Source: Perkinsus olseni (taxonomy: Eukaryota > Perkinsozoa > Perkinsida). From it: 64,000 bases of DNA. The notes beneath the pieces were generated by a model, which ran no database searches, was not told the DNA's origin, and worked only from the letters and a program-made list of their open reading frames with translations. Where the stretch lies: contig JABANN010000006.1 of assembly GCA_013115125.1 (NCBI GenBank), positions 112,689-176,688 of the forward strand. The letters are read 5' to 3'. The translations under genes and the position numbers were made by a program. Shown here one piece after another: positions 45,267-55,354 of this stretch (the first letter of the stretch is position 1; each line of letters opens with the position of its first letter).

Positions 45267-46479
45267 ATGCTCCTCTCGTCTGTATCGGCCTCCCGTGAGG
45301 TACCAGCCCTGGACTCGGCCAGGAGCGTAGCGAGCCCACCCTTGTCGAAAAGAGGCGTGCTCGGGAAGGACGGGGTATGTCTCCGCCGCTCCCCGGAGAG
45401 CTCCTACCACCTCCTCAGGTCGAGATGGCGTTGAAAGAATGGTCGGGCAAGTACCACCGACGCCAAGTCGAAATATCCGAGATCGCTGCTCATGTGGAGA
45501 TGCTGAAGAAGCAGCGGGACACCCTTCAAAACGAGGTCAAGCAGCAAGAGAAGGACATAACGTCGTTGGAAGCAGAACTGGCCCAGCAGGTAAGGAAGGA
45601 AGTAACGCCATTGAAGCCAATGTACGTGTATCCGATTAGAGAGACGAGCAGCTGCCAGCCCTCAAGCTTCGATACGAGAACGCATCGAGACTCAAGCACA
45701 AGCTCAACCGTGCTATTGCGGAGCAGCGGGCAGCCAGCCGGGAGCTTGAAATTAGAAGGGCATCACTCACACGGGATATTGAGAGGAAGCGGAGTGAAGT
45801 CTCGTAGGCATAAGTTTGGGGAATAACATAGAAGGAGCTGCATTGCACTTCAGGAGTGCTCGGTCAAGGAAAGAATCCATATCGAGGAAGGTTCGGGAGC
45901 TCGATGAACGGAGAAAGCTCGCTGAGAAGCAGAAGGCTCACCGGGAGAGACAGTTAGGGAAGGGACTCGAGAAGTTGAGGAAATCTCAGACTGACATCCT
46001 CCTTGCGGAAAGAGAGATTCTCACGTTGAAAGAAGGTATACCACATTTTTCGCAACTTTGCCGCCAGAATCGCGAATCATCAGGTATCAATGTCTCTGTA
46101 CGATCCATCCGAGGTGGCGGTTTATCACTTTCATCTCGTGGGGAGTCCTCTGCGGCAGCCTCTCATGCACGCCTAGGGACCATGTCTTCCTATAGGTAGG
46201 TCCTTATGACGGCTCGTTCCTTCAGAGATGGCAGGGGGCACCTTGGTTGCTCATCAGGTCCGATGACTCCCCGGTGTCAAACGCTCTCTCCTACACGGAG
46301 TCGGACACTGTACACCCAGTAAGGTCTTGTTCCAGTTGAGAAGCGGTGATGGTCAGGTACAAGCTCCTAGGAGCGCCAGGTTGAAGAGGCCGCCGCCGGG
46401 GATAATGTCGTTGGTCAACGCTTCGGCTCCTGCACCTGCCAACACCCCAGTTGAAGTCATCGACAAGCCTTTAGAGTGA
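45267..46479 (+). CDS. Coiled-coil protein
   Basis: ATG 45267 (MLLSSVSASREVPALDSARS) opens an exon ending at a GTATGT donor at 45375. A 47-bp intron leads to VEMALKEWSGKYHRRQVEIS, continuing as a long helix to AELAQQ (donor GTAAGG). The next exon is RDEQLPALKLRYENASRLKH, continuing to RDIERKRSEVS, and a third helical exon has KVRELDERRKLAEKQKAHRE and DILLAEREILTLKE. The last exons are less helical and end ANTPVEVIDKPLE and TGA at 46479. Heptads run through most of the protein. It is probably a cytoskeletal, kinetochore or centrosomal scaffold (inference from coiled coils only). The exon chain is well supported by splice signals in the first three introns. Confidence 0.65.
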
Positions 46480-46828
46480 CGCATTTTACCAGCTTTAATG
46501 ATGTCCATGATTTACCCTTTTGTCGTTAAAATGCATGCTTGAGTTTCAGTAGGGTGGTCCTGCGGGTGAGCGAGGGCCCAGAAAATGAGCTTTCTTGTGC
46601 TCGGGGTCGTAGGGAGCCGCCAATACTCTCGCAGAGGCTGTGAGGAGCTTAGCTTTGTCGAAAAGTGTGCCATCAGGGCAAGGAGGCCGTGGTATGCTAG
46701 TCCATGGCGGAACCGGCTGATGTTTACTCCGTTATACGCGGTTCAGAACTACCGTCCATACCGTCTCCAGTGAACTCTTTTGATCGGGCCCGAGCTGCTC
46801 ACGCGTTGACCAGGCCTTCCTTCGAACG

Positions 46829-47857
46829 CCATGACCAGTACCCTAACGGAACCACTAAGAACACTGAAGAAACTGGCGAACGAATGTTCAGCAGAGATAA
46901 AGGACCTCGGTAGAATGAAAGCGCTGCTGTGGTCTATCGAGTGAGGTTGGTGGGAGCGTGAGGACCAGTCTGATAGGGGTGGTATGGCTCTGCAGTCGTA
47001 CCGTGGAGGAAGGGGTAGTCATCCTTGTCCTTCTCTATCAGACTTGAATAGGAATATATACCAACCAGCAGCTAATAGGGTCTCTAGGCCTGTTGCTAGT
47101 CACCCGTCTCGAGTCGTTGTGGTGGCGTCGGTAATCGCAGGTGGATAAGAATCCGTCATGTTCTCTGTGCCCAGGTATCCGAAGTCCATGGTTGATCTGG
47201 GACCGGTACCGCGAGATTCCCTACAGATACCCGCCGTAGGTGCGCGCGAGATGGCGTCTTCGTCACTTGTCTTATCAACAGGGACCCCAAACCCGTCATG
47301 CCGCCCCCAACGAGATTGTCTCGAAAATCCCACGACCAGAGCCAACCGTGACACCAGCGGAATCCCATCAGTCAAGCTGGAACGGCGGTCAACGGGTGAA
47401 GAGTAGTGCGCTCTTCTCTGGGAACGATGAAGAGAAACGCGAGCCGCTGGGAAAAGACGTTGGTGGATCGACAATAAATCCTTCGGTGTTCACAAGGCTC
47501 GACGAAACTCCCGCAGAGAGTGGCGCTAGGGCGGTACTGGCTAAGTCAGGAGGGATACAACATGCCAAGGAGACTGCAAGCGGCGAATCGCCCGTCACCA
47601 GTCAGATGGCAACTGGTGTGCTGAAGTCCTCAGCTGGACCCGTTGGTCACAGCACCACGACGAGTGCTGTTCTCAAGCGAGTAGTAGGAGCCGAGTCGTC
47701 TTCTGAGGATGAGGGAGAAACGACTCATGCCGCTACGAAGGGAATTCGTGGCCGATCTGCCAAGCCAAAGCCTGCTGGGCTCGAGAAGCTCCTTGGCAGT
47801 GTGGCTAACAGCAAACCCGTGGTGATCACTGAAGGGGATGATGAATTTGAGATATGA
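46829..47857 (+). CDS. Unrecognised disordered protein with acidic C-terminus
   Basis: A short helical exon (MTSTLTEPLRTLKKLANECS, continuing ALLWSIE) ends at a GTGAGG donor. A middle exon lies near 46975-47140, and a long 3' exon from about 47300 encodes a Ser/Thr/Gly-rich region. That region includes ESSSEDEGETTHA and KPKPAGLEKLLGS and ends VITEGDDEFEI with TGA at 47857. No domain recognised. The start is uncertain; an upstream exon around 46700 is possible. Acidic, Ser-rich stretches suggest CK2-type phosphorylation (inference). Confidence 0.45.
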
Positions 47858-47998
47858 CATGGCCAAGTGCGCATGTACCAACCCTGTCTGTTGCATTCCC
47901 TCTCTCGAGTTCCTTCACCACCTGGGGCCACTGTAGTAGGGCATGACGTCTGAGTGTTAGCCAACAAGAGTCGGCGCTGCACTCAGGATAGAAGAGGC

Positions 47999-49118
47999 AT
48001 GTTCCGCCTATCTACTCGACGATGCTTTCTGCACACCCGGCCCGTGGTCCAGCCCAGAGTCAACCTGCCCGCCACCAGCGAGCTACAAGCTATTCAGACA
48101 AGTCTCACTACTAAGGGGTGAACATCATACTTGCCTATCGTTTTGGGCATAATACTGATTTACTCTTGTCCTCCGTACGTTCAGGTATGCAACCTTAGGG
48201 CAGCTTCTCTGTCCACAACAAGCTCTGACTTTGGCCGATAAGTTCCCAGCCATATTTCGAGGGGAGTTCGATACTGGAGTGTGGGAAAAAGGCCTTGCCG
48301 CACCCTGCCGGGCAGGTTGAGTGTGTTCTCAGCTTCCCAGACGAATGGCATTGGCGAGAAGGCATATCGAAGGAGTCCGCTCCTCGGGAGATCGTGAACG
48401 CGTGGAAGGCGGATGATACTGTGGCAGGCGTCGTCCTGAGCAGGGAGCTGGGGTCGCTCGTCAAGGCCATCACGGGCTGGGAGTCGGTCAGAGTGGCTCA
48501 AGATGACTTGTGGTGGGCGCTCGTGGCTCACAGTCCGATGCGTCCCGGATGGCAGTGCGTCAGGTGGAAAGCCCCCGCAACAGCCAACAGCGCCACTAAG
48601 GGCCACACTGATGCGGACTACTTCAATTTTTTCAAAGACAATTCTCTGCTCACCCTGTGGATCGCACTCGATCCCGTCGGAGGGGAAAACTCACCGCTGC
48701 AGTACATCGAGGGAAGCCACCAATGGCCGGTCGGGAGGGACAGTGAAGCCACTTTTCATAGAGGCAGTGAGGAGGCTGGATCGATCCTCACAGGCGGCGA
48801 GGACGTGTTCGCCACCTGTCCCCACCAGTAGCCGCCTCAACACACCAACTGATGTTCCAGTGCATGCTCAGGTATGCTGGTCTAGTCCGTAACGTTTCTG
48901 TACCTAGAGGTGGGTGTTCGTTCCACCTCGGCAACACCTGGCATGGCAGTCCACCTAACAAGGATACCAAGATGCATAGACGATCTCTCGCCATTCACTA
49001 CATACCGGGTAACAACGCCTTCGACCTGAATTTTAAGACTGGCTACATCTACGGCAAGTACCGGATGTCCGACGACGACAGCACGCTGCATGACTGTTTC
49101 TTCCCGATCGTTGGATAA
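47999..49118 (+). CDS. PhyH-family (phytanoyl-CoA dioxygenase-like) Fe(II)/2-oxoglutarate oxygenase
   Basis: ATG 47999 starts MFRLSTRRCFLHTRPVV, an arginine-rich amphipathic N-terminus typical of mitochondrial import. Exon 2 (from about 48186) reads YATLGQLLCPQQALTLADKF and FRGEFDTGV. A 52-bp intron (GTGGGA...TCAG) joins GV to FPDEWHWREGISKES. The catalytic core follows: LGSLVKAITGW, the iron-binding HTD in KGHTDADYF, LLTLWIALDPVGGENSPLQY, IEGSHQWPVG and, after another short intron, LGNTWHGSPPN (distal His) and RRSLAIHY (2-oxoglutarate-binding Arg). It ends FFPIVG and TAA. PhyH enzymes hydroxylate lipids or small acids; the substrate cannot be told from sequence. Confidence 0.85.
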
Positions 49119-49542
49119 TCTTTGTCTACTCGATAATCCACCAATTCTGCGCAGTCACTCTCGCTTTACTTCTAGCCAGCCTTGTGTTGTACCGTATGAG
49201 TGTGTAGTCGTACCCTCCGATCGCTGCTGTCGCAACACAGTGCTTGATCGAGGTCTGATACAGTTTCTATCATCGCCGAGACCTATAATGTGAAGGGGAC
49301 AGTTGTCACAATGGACTTAGCTGGTCACAACCTTTCTCTAGACTACCCACCGCTAGAAGCGAGCGGTATGTAGTTTACCTTCGCCGGAGATTTTTCGGTT
49401 TCAGTATCAGTATTAGGCGGCGTTCTCTTGTGAATGAAACTGTGGTATACTACGTACTTGGAGGAACCCTTTAGGAAGGTGATAGTGACTGATCTCAATT
49501 TGCCCAATTTGTGTAGTTTTTTGTCTTGTTGTTTATTTTGAC
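49119..49542. other. Intergenic, no gene seen
   Basis: 3' flank of the PhyH gene and 5' flank of the CD36-like gene, both on the plus strand. It is T-rich just before the ATG at 49543. Confidence 0.5.
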
Positions 49543-51954
49543 ATGAAGGCATGCAACAAAGCGAGTTGCTGCCGATGCAAACCTTTGGTGTGGTTCATTT
49601 TGGCGGCTATAGCCGTTGTCCTGTCTATTGTCTGTTTCGTCATAGCTATAGTCGCGATGGTGCCGTTTTACAATACCTTCATTGATGGCATCAACTATGG
49701 TCGATTCATCGATAACACGTACCAGACTACTGATTGCTCTAATATGATTGCTGGTGATTCTACGTGTGGCGGCAAGGCTTACGATGCCTGGCTCATGAGT
49801 TCTGATGACCTCTACAATACGTGCATGAGTCAGCAAGAGCCGTCCTCGAGTGCTGTTGCGCTTGCTTCGGCATGGTGTGATGCCAGTTCCTCCGAAGATT
49901 GCTCTAAGGACATGTGCCAGAAGGGTATGGAGTACGACTACTATGCCTATAACTTGACCAACCCTGACGAGGTTTTGAAGGGTGCCAAGCCTGTTGTTCA
50001 AGAGCTTACTCCTGTACACACGGCCATGAGCATCACCAAGAACGAATCCTCGGTTGATACCGATCTGTGGAATAAGGAAGGTATCGCCCATTGGCAGGAA
50101 AAAGATGAGTACGTCTTTTTAAAGGACGATGAGACTGACCTTATGGATCGCAAAGTCACTGTAGGGAACTTCGCCCTTCTCAGTGAACTTGAGGTTGCTG
50201 ATATGTTTTTGAACCCCATCGAGATGATCGAAACTGTTGGCGGTATTGTAGTTTACCATGTGATGGCCAACAACTTCGTTGAGGGGTATGGTAACTTGAG
50301 TGCTACTACAAGACAGGCCATCGAGAAGGAATACCAGACTCCAGTCAGTGCTATCAAGAGCCAGTACTTTGAAGGTGGTCTCGCGAAGGCTCTGGGCGCT
50401 GCCGACGGTGACTCTGGTGAATTGTCACTACAGCCCTTCTCAGACTTGTTCGGAAAGAAGTCCGATATGGTATTGCCCACTAGTATGGGTAGCGACTATT
50501 TTGGCTATGCTTTTGGCTGCCCTGCCAAGCAAGATCCGTCCACTGGTAGTTGTAATTTTGACTCGAGCAATGCAGAGGACCAGTCACTTGCGAAGTCTAT
50601 TGATTCTACGTTTTCAGCTGGTGCGAAGAGTGCTTTGTGGAACTTGATCTACAACGCCAAGGTCAAGGACACCAAGTCTCTTCTGGCCGCTCTAATGCAG
50701 TTGAAGTTGATGGTGAAGGGCGATGAGCTTAAAGCCTTTCTGACACAAATGAGTTATGCTGGCTCTTATGCCATCTACAATTTACCTTGGCTAAGACACT
50801 CTCTGCTGCCTATTACTGATCCTTCTTCCGACAAGTACGACTCCGACTACGATTACTACCCGAGGTTCGTGAAGGTGACGGTGGGTGAGTTGCTCGGTTT
50901 CAATAATCAGTCCAAGGTCGATAAGGTGACTGGTATGCCTCTGACGATGGGCCTCACTTCTACCACCAACCCTGTGACGGAGCAGTATCGAGCTAGCTTC
51001 GTGGAGGACTGGATGGGGCTGTACTACTTCAAGATGTCCAACGGCATGGAGTACAATTGTGCGTTCGATCCCGACTGCCTAGCACAGGATGAGTTCAAGG
51101 CGAATGGGACGTGCACTCCCGATGACAAGTGCCATCCTAACTACGCTGCCGGTTTTGATGTGAAGTACGTGCCGGGTACTCTTAATGGTCACGGTACGGA
51201 CGACTACCATAAGGTTGGCGCTATCGATCACATGTTCGTCAGTCCCGTGTTCTCAACAGCCCAGATGAAGCTTACTAAGAAAGACCAGAATTTCAACGGG
51301 GCTAACATCGATGTCTGGGATCTTGCCGACCTGGCTTTTAGGAACGAAAACTGTGACGGCTCTGGCAATGATAGTCGGGGAATTGATTGTGATTCGCCGT
51401 ACCTGACTCTGAACTTGGGCACGTTCAGCTCGCCTAAGCCGAATTTGGTTAGGACTCCGATATATGCTTCACTGCCTCATTTCTACCAAGTAGACGGCTC
51501 CTCCTCGGTGAAGAACTGGTACCCTGGTGATCGTGTGGAGACGAGGAGTTGCTCGGGCTCTGAGGAGTGTGATGATCCTGAAAGGAACTTCAACTGTGAG
51601 ATGTGGACTGAGCCTATCACTGGTGCTCTCTTGAAGGGTGCCTTGAAGCTGCAAATGAACGTCATGATGCCTTCCATTGCTGATACGCAGACTGGCAAGT
51701 TGACCGACGAGGCTTTAATACCAGCTGTGTGGGTTGACGAGCATCAGATGGCATACCCCTACCAGGTTGATTCCATCAAGCAGCTTCAGAGCGCGCCAGG
51801 CCTTTTCGAGATGGTTATGTGGCTGGGCATTGGCTTTGGTATCTTCTTTCTTCTATGTGCTGGCGTTCTCTTCTACTTCGGCTGGAGACGTCGTCGCGAG
51901 CTCAAGAATATTGGCTTACAGAAGAGGACCTCTGGGGTCACCGAGTTACTCTAA
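49543..51954 (+). CDS. CD36/LIMP-2-type scavenger receptor
   Basis: A single intronless frame of 803 residues, in contrast to the intron-rich neighbours. A cytoplasmic N-terminus with a Cys cluster (CNKASCCRCK) is followed by a membrane span (VWFILAAIAVVLSIVCFVIA). The large luminal domain has family features: VVYHVMANNFVEGYGNLS, paired cysteines in the 500-550 region, RTPIYASLPHFYQVD, and EPITGALLKGALKLQMNV. A second span (MVMWLGIGFGIFFLLCAGVL) leads to a short basic tail ending TSGVTELL, which may carry a dileucine-like sorting signal. CD36 relatives bind lipids, lipoproteins or lysosomal hydrolases at the plasma membrane or lysosome. The protein is longer than animal members (about 470-500), mostly through insertions in the luminal part. 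Confidence 0.9.
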   Translation: MKACNKASCCRCKPLVWFILAAIAVVLSIVCFVIAIVAMVPFYNTFIDGINYGRFIDNTYQTTDCSNMIAGDSTCGGKAYDAWLMSSDDLYNTCMSQQEPSSSAVALASAWCDASSSEDCSKDMCQKGMEYDYYAYNLTNPDEVLKGAKPVVQELTPVHTAMSITKNESSVDTDLWNKEGIAHWQEKDEYVFLKDDETDLMDRKVTVGNFALLSELEVADMFLNPIEMIETVGGIVVYHVMANNFVEGYGNLSATTRQAIEKEYQTPVSAIKSQYFEGGLAKALGAADGDSGELSLQPFSDLFGKKSDMVLPTSMGSDYFGYAFGCPAKQDPSTGSCNFDSSNAEDQSLAKSIDSTFSAGAKSALWNLIYNAKVKDTKSLLAALMQLKLMVKGDELKAFLTQMSYAGSYAIYNLPWLRHSLLPITDPSSDKYDSDYDYYPRFVKVTVGELLGFNNQSKVDKVTGMPLTMGLTSTTNPVTEQYRASFVEDWMGLYYFKMSNGMEYNCAFDPDCLAQDEFKANGTCTPDDKCHPNYAAGFDVKYVPGTLNGHGTDDYHKVGAIDHMFVSPVFSTAQMKLTKKDQNFNGANIDVWDLADLAFRNENCDGSGNDSRGIDCDSPYLTLNLGTFSSPKPNLVRTPIYASLPHFYQVDGSSSVKNWYPGDRVETRSCSGSEECDDPERNFNCEMWTEPITGALLKGALKLQMNVMMPSIADTQTGKLTDEALIPAVWVDEHQMAYPYQVDSIKQLQSAPGLFEMVMWLGIGFGIFFLLCAGVLFYFGWRRRRELKNIGLQKRTSGVTELL

Positions 51955-53048
51955 GATTTTTGCTTCGATGGCTGCTTGCACCCTTCGTCACGTTTCCGCT
52001 TTCGACAACGACAATTTCTTATGTTCGTTTGCGTCAGTAATGCCTATTAACCCTTTCATACAATACTGAGATACTGATGAGTGTGGACCGTTTGATCAGC
52101 CCTGGACACAAGACTCTAGGTGCTTGTTTAGATCTACACGGCTATTGCTTTGTATACGTACTCTAATAGCGGCTCGGGGGATAACCCCACGCCACTGAGT
52201 ACCAAGTTTGTTTCTTGCGATTCTATAACAATAGGCGAGTTGGGTTATCGAAGTTGTGAGGGAATGGCGGTCTGGTAGCATCGAGGTAGTGGTAGAGGAA
52301 GTAATACCCTTTTCTCTCTCTTGTTCTATGGCTAGTGGAAGGAGGATAATCTCTGTGCAGCTCGCGTGCTCAGAATGGGAAGGAGAGGACTGTCTCTGTC
52401 AGAGCTAGGCATCGAGAAGCTCGAACAGTAAAGCGACTTTCTCTCGCTGAAAAAATACATGTCAAGGCACCGATTTGCTGGCGGCGGGATCAGGAAGGTC
52501 GAGGAAAATTTCCCCCTGTAGCTGATCATGGGGAGTACATGAGGCTGTAGATGCCCCTAGCGTTGCGAGAACATTGTGCGGGCTCATTGGGTGACTACGT
52601 CCCGTGCGGTGAACACGACCCGAAGGGACAATTCGAGGTCTCAAGAAAAACTACTCGTAACTACCCTTAGTCCATCTTCGAGTAGTTCTAAGACTTCAGG
52701 CCAACTCTTCGAAGCGCAGCTGATCCCAAAGCGCGGGAGATCCCCGCCGGGAACACAGGCAAAAAGATCCTGCGCACGCGTTTTAAGCGCATCCATGTGG
52801 CGTTAGCAAATCACTGAGCCAACGGGAGACAGCGAAGACAGAGAAATATCTGATTAGATCCCGATATTCAAGAATGGTGTGGAAAAGAAAAGGGGACGGC
52901 GGTGACATCTTTCATCGATGCTCGCTTTCAAGACAGCGGTGCAATGAGGTGTCTGAACACCGCGTGAACCGAAGACTTGGCATCCGATTACTCCTTCAAG
53001 TCAGACTCGAAATCGCCACGAAGGCCGCGTGGCCTTCATGGAAGCAAA
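51955..53048. other. Convergent intergenic region, no gene seen
   Basis: About 1.1 kb between the 3' ends of the CD36-like gene (plus) and the subtilase (minus). Short open frames only; none convincing. Confidence 0.5.
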
Positions 53049-54302
53049 CTAAAGAGCGTTGATCGCTCCGCCTCGTATAGTTTGATTTCCATACAGAGAC
53101 GTAACAGGATCCACGTTGGCTAAAACTAGGCGCTTGGCCATTGACGGTTCGACATCCATTGACCTCAGGATAGCGAGAAGACCAGCGACGATCGGGGTCG
53201 CAGCTGATGTTTTGCTAAAATATATCCCATCGCCCTAGTCGTTATTCCCGGCGAAAATGCCCGTACCATACGCAGCAACGTCGACTCGTTCACCCCAGTT
53301 GGAGTCGTTTCTGAGCACATTCTGGGTCCTGTTGTTCTCCAGCGCGGCAACACACATACTGTTCGGTCCACCAAACCAGCAAGGATATTGGCCAGACGCC
53401 CTTATGCCCTGATTCCCAGCCGAGGACACGAGCAGGATACCGCTGTCCTGGGCAGAACGAAGAGCTTTGCACAGCAGACTCTTCTGAGTCAGCCCTAGAC
53501 GCGTGAAGTGGATCCCGAAAGACATCGAAGCGATGTCGACCCTCATATCGATGGCCATGTTGAGTGCCTCCAAAACAGGAGACAAACTTCGACCCGGAGA
53601 ATCCCTCAACAGCTGTAGGGGCACCAGTGTGACATTGGGAGCGACTCCAGCGATACCAACCGAGTTGTTTGCTTTAGCAGCCAGGATCCTGCTTACACTG
53701 GTCCCATGCGGGAAGGGAGTCAAATCAGATGTCTTAGTGAAGCAATTCCATCCGCCTTCCAGATAGCCGCCGCTCTGCCTCCTTAGTTTTCCCTTCAAGG
53801 GTGCGAGGTCTGGGTCGGTCCAGTTGATGCCAGAGTCCAAAACAGCCACTTTGACCTTACGGGTGACATGAGGGAAAGCAAGCCTCCAGACTTCACCCAT
53901 CTGCATCCACTTCAGATGCCTCTGGAAAAAGGCACCAGGATCGTTTACATTCAAGTCGCCATCGAGGCCATCCGCCGTGATGCCGTTGATATCTTGAGCG
54001 CAGTCGGATATCAGGGAGAGCTTGTCGCTAGCTAAGGTGACGAACTTACAGAGAGTTTCGCTGTCGATGGTGGAAGCTGAGGTCCGGACCACCTGCGAGT
54101 GGACATATACAAGAGTCGCGATCTCCGCGGTTTCCAGGAAGACAGCAACCTCGTTGGGAGTGTGACCGGCATCCCTCATCATTTTAGGAAGGAGGCGGAT
54201 GTCAACGTCATCGTCGCCAGACTTAATGGATACGATCGTGTCGCTTGGAGTAGCCGTGGACCCAACCAGGGAGGCGAGGGTGAATGTGGCGGAGAAGCGC
54301 AT
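53049..54302 (-). CDS. Subtilisin-like serine protease (S8) with an in-frame TAG
   Basis: From ATG 54302 the product starts with a signal peptide (MRFSATFTLASLVGSTA) and a pro-region of about 130 residues. Catalytic motifs: Asp156 in VAVLDSGIN, His199 in FPHGTSVSRILAAKA, oxyanion Asn297 in VSSAGNQG, and Ser366 in SKTSAATPIVAG. The frame is continuous from 54302 to a terminal TAG at 53049 except for one TAG codon at 53235-53237 (codon 356), ten codons before the catalytic Ser. I found no GT...AG pair that removes it and keeps the frame. The usual Gly before TSxA is replaced by Lys. Upstream in-frame ATGs exist up to 54458, but 54302 gives the signal peptide. Either a recent pseudogene, a sequencing error or read-through; secreted or vacuolar if functional. 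Confidence 0.82.
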
Positions 54303-55354
54303 GGGAGGGAGTAGAGAGGCAGAAAAAAACCGAAGGGCTACTGTACTTCTCTGAACACAGGACGAAGTCGGGTCTCCGGGGTTAGCGTGCATTCCGCGGG
54401 ACACGACACGCACGCAGGAAGTGAAAGCTTGACGGGATGGCCACCAGCTCATGGCCACCAGCCACCAACAATCTAGAGAGCTGAGCAGTGAACAGGAGCA
54501 CGCGGGCGCGAAGTTCCCAAGTTTCAGATTTTCTGTCTATATCTTGGTGACGTGTGACGGCTTGGTGACGTGTGACGGATAAGTCAACTGGAGAGAGAGA
54601 AGCACTTACGATGCTCGACCTCGATGATCGGGTAACCTGCTGGAGCTGACGGTTCTGTGCCGCAACAGGGCTTCGAGGCTTTCTCTCCGAGGGGTGTGGC
54701 GAACAGACGGCAGCTGTTCCCGGGGCAGGCTGATACCGCTATGGCGGGCCAAGATGGCGGCTTCGCCGACGTCACGTCGGGAAGTTCGATGTTTCGCAGC
54801 GGACTGGAAACCTGGCACCACCTCGATCTTGAGGGAAAGCTCTCCACGAGAAGTCGCTCGCAGGCCAACAATGCCCCAGGGTGATCATCCTATAATCGAG
54901 CGCCTCTACTTCGTTGTAGGAGAGAGGGAGCGGAGTAACGTTGTGGTTGCTCAGCAGCTGGCTTGGCGTTCTGCTGAGCTTGGATTAACAAACCCACTCC
55001 CCTAGGTGACCTTGAGTCTCCCAGGAAATTCAAACTCAGTGTGGTTTCCAGCTCCCAGTCAAGTCAGTTCGAATCTGCACTCTCGGCCCGAGAGTCTCGG
55101 GAGCGTAGTGACTAAACTCTGTATGGTACTGGCATTTGAGGCGATGCCAGAACGCAGTAACCTCATTGAGGTGGCTGGATAGTATCATGGATCGTGATTC
55201 TTTATGCTATAAAGACGGAGGAGCCGGATGTTACTCTCAACCATTGTATCCATAACTCTCATACCAACACTTCACCACATCCTCTAATGATGAGGGCACT
55301 GGTAACCAGTGACTGGTTCAGCACTCAAAACACAATACGACACAATTCATGAGA
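54303..55354. other. Intergenic, no gene seen
   Basis: About 1 kb upstream of the subtilase. It includes a short direct repeat GGTGACGTGTGACGG near 54545-54580. Open frames at 54584-55005 lack features. Confidence 0.45.

Noticed and set aside
48490-48505. GTGGCTCAAG resembling the end of the dinoflagellate/perkinsid spliced leader
   Set aside because: Only a few bases match, it is inside the PhyH coding exon, and the rest of the leader and a donor site are absent.
48852-48870. Reading the PhyH gene as two separate genes because of the frame change near 48831
   Set aside because: The two open frames together contain the complete set of PhyH catalytic residues in the right order, and a short intron fits between them.
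55061-55081. tRNA B-box-like AGTTCGAATCT
   Set aside because: No matching A box, acceptor-stem pairing or anticodon arm could be drawn around it.
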